Source of the DNA: Apiosordaria backusii
Taxonomy: Eukaryota > Ascomycota > Sordariomycetes > Sordariales > Lasiosphaeriaceae
Direction: 5' to 3'
NCBI GenBank assembly: GCA_030549205.1
Contig: JAUKTV010000017.1
Span: 496,001-560,000 of the forward strand
DNA length: 64,000 nucleotides
Shown here: positions 33,759 to 45,198 of the stretch, piece by piece
How the letters are laid out: every line of letters begins with the position of its first letter
How positions within the stretch are numbered: the first letter of the stretch is position 1
The notes under the pieces: generated by a model
The model's database searches: none
What the model was told of the DNA's origin: nothing
Seen by the model: the letters and a program-made list of their open reading frames with translations, nothing else
Made by a program: the position numbers and the translations under genes

Positions 33759-36700
33759 ATGGCCTCCCCCACGAGGTTCGCCGTTCCGCGCATCGACGCC
33801 TCGACTTCTTGGTTACTGCTCGAAGACGAACCCCTTGAGGCGCGTCTGCTTAGCGTGGTTGCTCAGGTTTTGGGGATTGAGACAGCAAATCTGCGAACAC
33901 AGGCGTCCTTTAGAGAGTTGGGAGGCGACGAACAGAGCGCAGAAGCGCTAAGACAGGCGTGTCTAGATGCCGGGATGGATATCTCAGTGGACGATATTCT
34001 TCGATGTTCGACCCTCGCCGAATTACAAACATGCATAACTCCATGCGCCACGCCAGCACGAAATATCGACAATGAGACTGCCGAACCGCCGTTTTTTACC
34101 CTGCCCGACGTCCACAACGAAAACATGGCTCCGGATGGTATTGGAGCTCACTCCCGCAAGCCGAGCGAGGCGAGCCAGGCGAGTTCAGTGACAATAGGGA
34201 AGCAAAGAACAGAAATTGAGCAAGCGCTTGGGATGCAGCCAGAGATTGGGCGGATGGCCACTGTACGGCCAAAAGCTGGGTTGCTGGAAGGCAAACTGGT
34301 GGCTCTTCTCACCCTCGCTTCCATGCAGAAAGAAAAGACGGATTCCTCGCCGCTCGACCTCATTCCACAGTCACACGCCCTTTTCGCTGGTACGCAGGTT
34401 GCAAACTTGCGTCAAGTCGCCGAGTCAACTCTGCAACCAGACTCCGTACCAGATCTATGGATTGTTTTGGATGGGATGCCCATGACAAACTCGGGCGATG
34501 TTGATGTGCGACGGTTACGGACATGGGCCCAGAATATCAACGAGGATGTTCACCACCAAGCTCTCAGCTTGGAACTCCAAGAAACATTGCAAGCCCCGGC
34601 ATCGGGGATGGAAAAGACGCTGCAGAGGCTAGTGAGCAAGATACTGGATGTTCCACAAAGTCAGATTGGTGTCAACTTCTCGTTTTCCCAATTAGGTGGC
34701 GACGAGATGACGGCGATGGAACTAGCTGCTCGATGCAAACACGAGTCTATCTATATTCACGCTTCCGAAGCCCTTGGATCGACAACGCTTTCCGAACTGG
34801 CGGCGATTGCGGCAACTCGCGGTGGACTGGCTCACAAGTGGGACGAAGAGACATCCGACGTCTTCGACTTATCGCCAATGCAGCACTTGTACTTCCAGAC
34901 ATCAATGGGCGGCGACTTGAAGCGGAGGGTTGGTATTGATGGGAGCTACCGTTATAACCAGAGCTTCCTCTTGAGGTTCAAGAAACACTTCAGCTTTGCG
35001 GATATTTCGGCAGCCATCGAGGCCATCGTTGGCCACCATCCTATGTTGCGCGCCCGCTTTGGCCGAGGCTTGAACGGATGGGTGCAGAGGGCTCTCCCAG
35101 AGGTACCAGGCTCATACACCATATCCCAAAACGCCATACGATCTGAGAAAGAAGCGGAGGAAATTATAGCGAGGACACAAATGTCCATCAACATTGAAAC
35201 AGGACCGGTTTTCGCGGTTGATTGCTTTACGACCCAAGATGAGCAGCAATGGATATACCTAGCCGCCCACCACCTCGCAGTCGATCTCCCTTCTTGGCGC
35301 ACCATCATCCACGACTTGGACGAGCTCCTGGTAAACGGTAGCCTTTTGTCGCAAAGGTCAATGCCGTTTCATAAATGGGTCGACATCCAGAAGGCTGATG
35401 CCAGCGGACCAGACCCAAGAGAACTGCTGCCCTTCCCAGTACAGCCCGGCGATTATGCATACTGGGGCCTGCAAGACGCCGCCAACACATATGGTGATGC
35501 TGTCGAAGTCGGCTTCTCACTTAGTCATGAACTTACCTCGATACTACAAACCTCATGCAATCAAGTTTTCCAGACAGACTCGGTCGACATTTACCTTGCC
35601 GCGCTCATGCTGTCTTTCGCCCAAACCTTTCACGATAGGTCTGTGCCAGTTATTTGGAACCAAGAGCACGGGAGAGACCCTTTAAACCCAGATGTTGACA
35701 TCTCCGAGACAGTGGGATGGGTTTCTTCTCTTTGCCCAATCGGCCAAAAGGTGGAAAGCGGGGACGACTTCATCACAGTGCTTCGCTATCTCAAAGACAC
35801 AAGACGAAACATTCCAGGACGAGGTACGCAGTATTTTGCCTCCCGCTTCTACCATTACAACAAGGCCGATATTGTAGCAAATGACTGGCCATTTGAGATA
35901 ATATTCCGCTATGCTGGTTCCATGCAGCATTTAGAAAGGGACGATGGCGTCCTAGAACAGCTTCCGATCCCTGGCCGGTCGCTGGCCTCAACAGTCTCGG
36001 ATATTGGAGCTGACGTGGGCCGCATCGCACTTTTCGAGGTTGACGCTGTGGTCGATCAAGGGATGGCGAGGGTGAAATTTCTCTACAGCAAACATTCCAC
36101 AGACCAGCCTCGGATATCTCAATGGATACACAACTACGAGCACTTGTTGTTGGAGGCGATTGGACGACTCAGATACCATCCACAGGAACTGACATTGACC
36201 GACGTTCCACATCTAGATGTCACATACGAGGGCCTGCAGACGTTCAACAAGGAGCGTCTTGTGACCCTGAACCTTCCCAGCGTCCGCGATGTCGAAACTA
36301 TCTATCCTGTCACCGCTGTACAGCAGAACATTCTGATCAGCCAGGCCCTGCGCCCCGACACCTGTTATGTGCATGCAATCTACGAGTTTGCGTCACCAAA
36401 TGGCGACCCTATTGACATTTCGAGGATATGCACAGCCTGGCAGCAAGTCACCATGAGGCATGCAGCGTTGAGGACCGTGTTTACCGAGAGCGTCAGTGAA
36501 ACAGGCCTCTGGGACAAGGTGATACTGCGCCGTGCCTCCCCTGAAATGCTGTTTATCGACACAGCACCTGCCGAAGATCCGGTATACGAGCTCAGCAACC
36601 TTCCCAACCTGCGACCTTCAGACAGCAAGCCTCTCCACAGGCTGACTGTCTGCAAGGCACCGACGAGGACTTTGGTGAAACTGGATATTAGCACTGCACT

Positions 36701-39700
36701 TTGTGACGTGAGTTTGGCGTCCATTAGGTTGTGGTCAAGACATACATACTGACCCTGTCACCAGTCCATCAGCATTCACCTCGTCCTTCATGACTTGCGA
36801 AGAGTCTACGCCACTGAGAGGGCCATTATGGAACCAGAGCAGTTCCAATATCCTCATTACCTTTATTTCCTCAAGAATGTCCGGCAAGAGAGCAGCCTCG
36901 CGTACTGGCGCGAGAAGCTCACTGGAGTCACTCCTTGCTTGTTCCCACGACTCACTGTCCTTCCGGAGGAGCAAAAATTTGTCAATGCTGGTCTTGAGCT
37001 TGACATTACTTCGTACGAGCTGGCTAACTTTACTCGGACTCACAAAATATCCGCCGCTGCGGTGCTTCGACTCGCATGGGGGCTCCTTCTTCGGTGCTTT
37101 ACGGGTTCCAACCAAGTTTGCTTTGGGTTCCAAACCGCTGGTCGTGATGAGGCGAACGTGGGAATGAGACATGCAGTGGGATCCTTTGCCAATACCGTTG
37201 CTTGCACCTACGAACTTCTGACCTACTGTCCGGTGATTCACGCGCTCCAAAAAGTGGAAGAAGAGCTGCAGGCCACCTTGCCTCATCAACACTTTACCAT
37301 GGCGGAGCTCCAGCATGCTATGGGCTCGAAGGGCGGTGAACGTTTATCCAACTCTTGTCTGACATTTACAGAGGAACCGGCTGGGTTGAACAGCAAGTTC
37401 ACCACCAGAACAAGCTTCGAGCTGAAGCCGATAACACTGCAGCAAACATTTGACACAGATGTCGTGGTGAACACGAGGTTCACCGGAGGGAAGCTGTTTG
37501 TTGATATCGGCCAACGTATAATGTCACCTGAGCAGTCGATCAATGTTGCAAGCACCTTTGGCAAGGCCATCCGCGCTATCTTGGCGACACCCAACAGCTC
37601 GATTGGCCTGATTGACCTTTTCAGTGACAGAGACCTGGCTCAAATTCTAGCATGGGATGCCGAATCACCCCAGCTGACCGAGACGCTCACTGACACGGTA
37701 GTGCATGAACTAATCTCGAGGCAAGCAGAGATGCAGCCATCATCGCAAGCCGTCTGCTCCTGGGATGGTTCATATACGTATCTGCAACTGGAAGAAGAGG
37801 CAACCAAGCTGGCCCATCATTTGGTCGATGCCGGAGTTGGACCTCACTCGGTGGTTCCTGTGGTGATGGACAAATGCAAGCTCGCTCCCGTCGCTATGCT
37901 TGCAGTTCTGAAGTGAGTCCTAGGCCTACTCGTCTGTCGTCGGCCTTCATTCTAACCTGTTTAGGGCCGGTGCTGCCTTCGTGCCTGTTGATTCGCTAGA
38001 ACTTGGCATCATTCAACCCATATTTGAGCGCCTCACCAATTCAAGAGTTGCTATCTCGTCCGAACTTGCCGCCCCTGTCCTCAGCAACCTCTTTGACCAA
38101 GTAGTCATTGTCACTTCCGAGCTGATGGGAGTCCTGCCCGATAACCTAGGATCCCTGACGTCGATGGCTGCGCCGACAGACGCCGCCTGTGTTCTCTTCG
38201 TCCCGACGTCGACCAACGAAGCTCGAGGCGTCACCTTTAGCCACTCGGCTCTAGCAACGGCCTTGGTTGGTCAAGGTCCAGCTGCTCGAATTACACCGCT
38301 TAGCCGTGTCATGCAGCTATCGTCGTTCAATGTTGATATCTGTATTACCGAGATTTTTACAACCTTGGTGTATGGCGCTTGTGTTTGCATACCGTCAGCC
38401 ACCGAGAAGTTGCAGGATTTTGGTGCGGCTGTCAATCGCATGCAGGTTAATTGGAGTTACATGACACCACTGCTGTCGAGGAAGCTGGATCCCGCTCTTT
38501 TGCCCTCGTTGAAGGTGGTGTGTTTCCGGACCCGGAGTCTCGACGATGACACATACCACATTTGGCACGGCAAGGTCAACGTCGTCCTGGCCTATGGACC
38601 ACAGGATTGTTGTCCTCTGGGAATTGCCTTCCTTGAGGCGATGGGAACCCATCATTTGCGCAGCATCGGCCGGCCTTTCAGCGGGAACCTCCTCATCGTC
38701 AATCCCGAAGATCACAAAAAACGTGTTCCGGTTGGGGCAATCGGAGAACTCGTAGTCGAGGGACCAACACTTGGCTTTGCGTACCCGAACAGAGAATCTA
38801 CCGTGAGTCCGATGTCGCCTCTTGGAGCTGCCGGAGGCAAGGCTCGGTACTTCAAGACCGGTCATCGCGCCAGGTACACGGAGGGCGGGCTTATGGAGTT
38901 TATTTCCAATCAGAGGGAGGACATCGATCTTGACGGCAAGACGGTCAACGTTACTGAAGTTGAGCAGTACCTTCGACGTTGTCTCGGGCGCGGCATGGAT
39001 GTTATCGTCGATATCGTGGCTTTCCGAGGGCCCAAGGCTGACACCATCTTGGCTGCATTTGTCGAGTTTGGGGATCGCATCGACGTGGACGAAAGCCTTA
39101 GCGCCCTAAGCCCTGCTACTCAGGAACAGCTGGCTACCGTGAAGCAATTGGTTCAAGCTGGACTGGAAGACCGGCGGCCTCCATGCATGCTGCCATCGGT
39201 ATTTATCCCCGTCAAGCATATTCCGGTTACCCCTTCACTCAAGGTCAACCGGCGGCGTTTACAGAAGATGATCACCGGAATGACCAAGGATGAGCTGTTT
39301 AGTATCTGCGCCTTCTCTGACGAGGCGAGGTTGGCCATGCTGAAACCACTGCCACTGACCGAGAGTGAGGAGAAGATGAGGTCGCTGTGGGCTAGGGCTT
39401 TGGGCGTGGAGGATTCCAAGATCTCGGCTCTGGATACTTTTTTTGGGCTTGGAGGTGATATTATTATGGCTGGGCAGCTGGTGGCTGCATGCCGTCGTGA
39501 GGGCATATCACTGCCAATTGCCAGAGTGCTCCGAAACGCCACCTTGACTGACATCAGCAGGTCCGTTGCAAAGACCGAAAGTCCTCAGAGTTTACCCGTT
39601 CCTCAAGCACCCACCTCCCCGCCACCGCCGCTTCCGACAGCCTCCAACTCACCTGCTCCGCCGCCAACTCCGAGCCAGACTCCCACTCCCAACCCGCCTG

Positions 39701-42330
39701 CAGCCCCAACAGCGAACGCGATCAAGGAAGTCTTTATTGAGAAGGTCATTGCGCCCAAAATTGATGTCGATCCGAGCTCAATCGCAGATGCAGCTGAGGC
39801 CTCGTCGGTTCAGATCAGGTACATTGAGACGGGTATGCTGCGTGGACGGGCCAATATCAACTACTTGACGTTCAACTTCATCGGCGCGGTAGACTCCAAG
39901 AAGTTGGAGACGGCATGCAAGGCCTTGGTCAACATTCACCCGATTCTACGCACCGTCTTCGTCCCATACAATCGCCGGGTATACCAGGCTGTGCTCAAGA
40001 ATCCCGAAATCGAGTTCCGCCGTCATTATTGCCCGACTTGGAGACTCGCTACCATGTTGGAGAAGATTGTTAAGAAGGATCAATCTTCTGGAACCAAGTT
40101 CGAAACACCAATGACAAAATTCATGTTTTTGGATGGGAGCAAGCAGTCAGTTCTGATTCTGAGACTGTCCAAGGCTCAGTATGATGATCTGTCGGTGGCC
40201 CTACTGGTGAAGGATCTCAAGCGTCTCTACGACGGATCCCAAGCGCCACCTAAACGGCCAAGCTACTGCGATTTCTTGCGGACCACTCAGGCTGCCAATG
40301 CCCAAGGTGCTGAAGAGTACTGGCGAGCGCTTCTCGAGGGCGCTGTCATGACGCAGGTTGTTGCTCACTCACAACCCTACCAGATGTCCACCAGTGTCAA
40401 GACGATCCGAAACCCCATGCTGTCCCTTGGACCACTCGAAAGTCTGGGCATTTCGTTTCAGACAGTGCTCAAAGCGGCTTGGGGTATGGTGCTTGCGAAG
40501 CTATCAGCAACCTCTGACGTTGTCTTTGGAGAGCTTGTCGACGGTCGACGCGTGCGGCTTCCTGACCATCAGTCTGTTGCTGGTGTTATGGGCCCCACTG
40601 TCAACACGATCCCCGTTCGAGTTCAGTTTCCTGATGCTTCACTGACACCCATGAACCTTCTTCAATATATCCATGCCCAGCACACGGCCGGAGTTCCCTT
40701 TGAGAATTTGGGGACACTTTCAATTGTGGAAAAGTGCACGCCCTGGCCGTATTGGACCCGCTTCAGCACCGTTGTTCGACACCAGTACGAGGATACTGCC
40801 ATCCTTCCCTCAGAGCCAAAGTCCTTTCACCTCGGTGCAGCATCCTGCAAGTTTACCATCAACGAATCTCGAGCGCAGGACATGCCAGACCTCTTTGTGA
40901 GATCCATCGTTCGGCCCCCTGCCCGTGTCGAAATCTCCATCTCGTATTGCTCCGATCGGATCCCGGAGGCATTTGCGGATCACGCTCTTCGCATGCTGGC
41001 CACCAACATCACTATGCTCACCAGCTCCAACCCTATGCAAGAGGTGATACCTCAGGGATACCAGTACCGACAGATGATGAAGCGCATCCCTCTGACGCCG
41101 AGCGAACCAGCTTCCAGCCAAAGTTCCGAAGCCGACAGCCTGAACCTGATCAACTCTCTCAGCCAAGAACAGATCACAGGCATCCGGACGGCGGTCTCCA
41201 ACACGTGGTCGACCATTCTTAACCCTCTTGCGCTCGGGGTGCCAGAAGATCAGGTTCACAATGCATCATTTTACGACCTCTGGGGAAGTCTCATACCAGC
41301 CTCGCAGATGATGCAACAGCTCAACCGGGAGCTTCCCAAGGCCAACATCCCAGGTGCCGATGCCAATCTCAAGGTGACTATGGAAGAGATCATTGAGAAT
41401 GCCACCATGCTCAAACAATTTGAGGTGATCGCATCCAAGGTCAAACCGCTAGGGAACAAAGAGGCAGCAAAGAAGGAGAAGCTGAAGGAGGCTAACAGGG
41501 CGGGTGCGGATTCCCCCAAACCGTCAGGCCTGCAACAGAAGCGAAAGCCAAGCATGAACAACTTGGCCGTCCCGCCGAGCTCGAGCTCTCTGGGCTCACG
41601 CATTCGCCGTCTGGCGAGCACCGTTGGCCGCACCAACTCGCCGCCGGTCGCCAGACCACAGACGGCGACTTCTCCGCCTCCGGTTACGCCAACAACCCCG
41701 GTCGCCATCGGACTTGCTTCGGCCATGGTAGCGGACATGTCACCACTCGCACCCAAGTTCGTCGGGAGTTTGTCTCCCAGCATGGCTAGCACATCTACGA
41801 TGCGCAATGGCACCAACAGTTCGCCTGGTGTACCGAGCTCTGCGCCCCAGCTGCCGAATTTGCCCTTGTTTGAGTCGATTGCTGAGGAGTCTGAAGCTGC
41901 CAGCGACAACACCCTCAAGCCAGCCACATGGCGCAAAGCTAGTCCACTGCTCCCTGGCAGTTCAGCTGACAGCATGACGACAGGAAGTTCAGCCAGTAGC
42001 CACCACAGCGGTGAGGGATTGGGGCTGATGGCCAGGATTGAAGAGCACGACACCGAGGAGGACACAATTGTGGCTACCAACACTCATCTCGGCTCTGGAA
42101 CCAATACGCCTACGATCAAGGAAGAAACTATTACAAGCGAAGCTGAGGATGTGGTCAGTCCTCTGACGGCACCGCCCAGTGCTAGTCCCAAGGCGGGGAG
42201 CACACGATACTTTTCTGCTGCGTCTATCGGAACGGCAACCGGACAGGCTGATGCCACCTCTGCAGCTAATGAGGCGAAAGAAAGAAGTAAACTGTGGGGG
42301 AAGACGGGGATGTCACCTGTTGTTGGGTGA
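33759..42330 (+). CDS. Degenerate NRPS-like megaprotein lacking carrier serines
   Basis: Exons 33759-36707, 36765-37912 and 37965-42330 encode 2820 residues without interruption. The introns (57 and 52 bases, GTGAGT donors) rebuild ALCD-SISIHLVLHDL and AVLKAGAAFVPVDS. Domain order: T (about 25-95), remnant of an adenylation C-terminal subdomain (160-260), T (275-345), epimerase-like E (360-800), C (845-1290), A (1300-1800), T (1828-1890), Pro-rich linker (1905-1955), C (1990-2430), T-like (2440-2510), and a Ser/Pro/Thr-rich tail. The phosphopantetheine Ser is replaced in every T domain: E58, E316, I1865 and L2475. C-domain HHxxxDG reads STALCDS (978-984) and SKAQYDD (K2102). A-domain motifs read PTSTNEARG, YGPQD and KTGH (H1666); Lys1792 remains. 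E keeps HHLAVD (504-509) but has NQEHGRD, Q635 replacing the catalytic Glu. It probably acts without peptide synthesis; its role is unknown. Confidence 0.93.
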
Positions 42331-43814
42331 GGTGCAAAAAGTGCTGTTTTTTCTTTTGTTGATGTGACGGGTTTGGTGCATTGGATGGAATTGGGATACC
42401 CCGGGTGCCTGATGATGGCTATTTTGTGTTGATCTCTCGAGCTTTTGATCCTTTGTTTTCTATTGTTCAGGTTGTTTTTACTTTACCCATTTGCATACAT
42501 TATACCATTTTGATTCCCATTGTTGCTCTCCTCTGACCTGTTCCTTTTGGCGATGTTGCATTTTGTCCTCTTGGTATTTGCTGGGCAGACTCAATGTGGT
42601 ATGTAGCACTGCATGGCTTTGGCTCAAATTTCGGCAATGGGGGTCATGAGGAAGAAAATGAGGGGGGATGGACGGAGCGGTTCGGTGCGTGTGGGGGTGA
42701 TCCAGCAAGTCCGGGTTCATCTTGTTCTCCGTGGCGTGGTCGCCAACAGAAGAGGAGGTGGCGTTCCTTCTTTGGGCGACAGTAGTCAGCGCAACACACG
42801 ATCATGAAGACAGAATCTATCGCGGAGCATTCGATTTCGGATTCGGTTGCAGCAAAAAGTGTGGGTGACTTTCTATTGGGTTCATGGCGACCAACTGAGC
42901 GGATGAAATAGGTGTTCACTAGTGGCACCATTCCTTCCAACTGCAGAAGTTTTCGGGGAGGCACCAATCGGGTTCGGCCCTGGGAGCTGCAGAGGCGGAA
43001 TTTCCATGCAACTGCGGGCAGCTTCTTCAGCACTTGTCAGTGCACCCGAGACATCCAACAGACACAATCGAGGCTCTCTCGTGGGGGAACACAATCGAGG
43101 CTCCCGTGTGGGACAAGCCGCATGAATAACATGGAGTAACAATTGTCTAGACTTTTTTCTCATCATGGAATTATCCGCTCTATGCACCCAAGTATATGGA
43201 TCATACCAGGAAACAAGCGGGAGGGAAACAAAGAAAGACAACGGGCAACCCCATGTGGTTGACACGGCATGGGGCATACACCTTTTTGAATCTTCCCAGC
43301 AGCCTGGACACGCTAACCCCCATCCATACCACCTCGCCATGCGTCTTTTTTTTTTTATCTCACTGCAGAAGCACTGCATAATGAAATAGTTTGCATTGAA
43401 ACCCTGGACAGCGGCAACAGCGAACTGCTTCCTGCTGTTGGTCCAGCCCTTCCCAATCAAGAACTCCGACGGAACATTCCACCCCTGCCCTCCCCTCCCC
43501 TCCTCTCCCCTCCTCTCCCCTCCACTCCCTCCACTCCTTTTACCCAGGGCTCTCTCTAAAAGCAACACTATTTTTAAGCCCCCGCGTTTTTGTCTTTTGT
43601 TCTTCCACCGAACCCCTCGCAACTCCACATCGCCTTTGTCCTAACGTCTAGACCATCCAGCAGCGCCACGCGCACGCTATTTTGGAGCGATCGATCGAAA
43701 AGAGCAAGAGCCAAGAGGACGGTTCGCGGGTTTAAAGTTTTAGACGGATTGTGGAATCGATTCGACAGACACCATTTTGGCTCCCGCTCGCTCCCGTTAG
43801 ACCACCCGTCAACG
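42331..43814. other. 1.5 kb intergenic region with C/T tract
   Basis: The 3' flank of the NRPS-like gene and promoter of the LaeA-like gene. A pyrimidine-rich tract at about 43482-43538, built of CCCCTCCTCT-like units, lies about 280 bases before the next ATG; such tracts are common in fungal promoters. No gene is seen. Confidence 0.5.
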
Positions 43815-45198
43815 ATGGCCTCCACAGACGCTCCACCAGCGACGACATTGTCGACATCATCTCCACCCACGGCCGCCGCTGCCCCGTCGCCCTCGCCAGC
43901 GCCCGAAAGTAAGTCTTCAGGGAAGAGCTCACCCAAGTCGGCCGGCTCGCCGAGGAATCCCGGGGATGAGGCGATGGATCCTTTGAGTGGGGAGCATTGG
44001 ACTCAACAGGTATTTTTTTTTTCTTTTTCCGTCCTTTCCCGCGGTCATGTGTAGGTAGTGTTGCATATCTGACAGAGTTGGGATTAAATAGCCAGTTGAA
44101 TCCGACAGCGACTCGGTCCTGGACAGCATTTTGAGCTCCACTGCGAGCCTGTCGTCGAGTATTTTTGAGTACCGCAACATCAACGGCCGGACTTTCCACA
44201 GCGACAAGACGAATGCGGAGTACTGGGGCCCGAACGATGACAAGCAGCTGCAGTCGCAGGATATTATCCATCATGTTCTGACGCTGGTGCTGCAGGGGGA
44301 GTTGTACCTGGCGCCGATTGATCCGGGGAGGATTAGTAAAGTGCTGGATGTGGGTACGGGTGGGGGGTTGTGGGCTATGTTTGTGTTTTTCAAGTTCCCC
44401 TGTTCAATTGAGTGTTGTGAGTGATGATGCTGATGCTACATGGTGGTTACTATCTAGTGACTTTGCCGACCTGCACCCCAACACAGAAGTTACTGGGACG
44501 GATATCTCCCCTGTGCAACCGTCCTGGGTGCCGCCTAATGTTCGGTTCGAGATTGAAGACGCGACGCAGCCGTGGACTTTTAGGGAGAATTCCTTTGACT
44601 TTGTGCACATGCGGTATTTGTTTGGGTCGATCGCGGATTGGGATGGGTTGTTTGCCCAGGCGTACGCAGCAACAAAACCCGGGGGTTGGATTGAGAGCTT
44701 TGAGGCGGATGCGAATTTGTATAGTGAGGATGGGACCGTGACGGAGGACTCGCCGATGGGGACTTGGACCAAGGTTTTTAAAGAGGCCAAGAAGAAGTTT
44801 GGGAGGACGTTCTTCCCGATTGAGGAGGATGTGCAGAGGCAGGGCATTGAGAAGGCGGGGTTTGTGAATGTTACTGTGAAGGACTTCAAGGTGCCGATGA
44901 CGGGGTTTCCGAAGGATCCGAAGCTGAAGGAGATTGGGCAGTATAGCCATTTGTCCATTGAGCAGGATTTGGAAGGTATGTTTGTTTTTCCCAGTCTCTA
45001 CCCCAAATCTGAAATAGCGAAGCTGACAAAAGAACAGGAATGGTCTTGTATATCTTTGGGGAGGTCATGGGCTGGTCTGTGGTGGAGATTCATGCCTTCT
45101 TGGCCCATTTCCGCAAGCAGATGAGGGATAAGAGCTGTCATCCTCTTTTCCCGGTCAGGATTGTGTATGCCCAGAAGCCGGAGAAGGGGAAGGAATAA
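43815..45198 (+). CDS. LaeA-like SAM-dependent methyltransferase
   Basis: Class I methyltransferase of the fungal LaeA-like group, many of which influence secondary metabolism. Exons 43815-44009, 44092-44378, 44458-44975 and 45038-45198 encode 386 residues. The N-terminus is Ser/Pro/Ala-rich. Then FEYRNINGRTFH leads to the SAM motif VLDVGTGGGLWAI, rebuilt across the second intron (GTTTGT...CTAG) with DFADLHPNTEVTGTDISP following. Further family features are FDFVHMRYLFGSI, KPGGWIESFEAD and FFPIEEDVQRQGIEKAGF. The last exon (MVLYIFGEVMGWSVVEIHAFL) is typical of the family's C-terminus. It lies 1.5 kb after the degenerate NRPS, in the same direction. Whether it is nuclear, velvet-linked LaeA itself or a paralogue cannot be told. 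Confidence 0.88.

Noticed and set aside
33118..33793. Two minus-strand frames of 167-195 codons upstream of the NRPS-like gene
   Set aside because: They overlap each other and the NRPS start, and show no motif.
41271..42083. 270-codon minus-strand frame
   Set aside because: Antisense to the low-complexity tail of the NRPS-like gene; no start context or domain.
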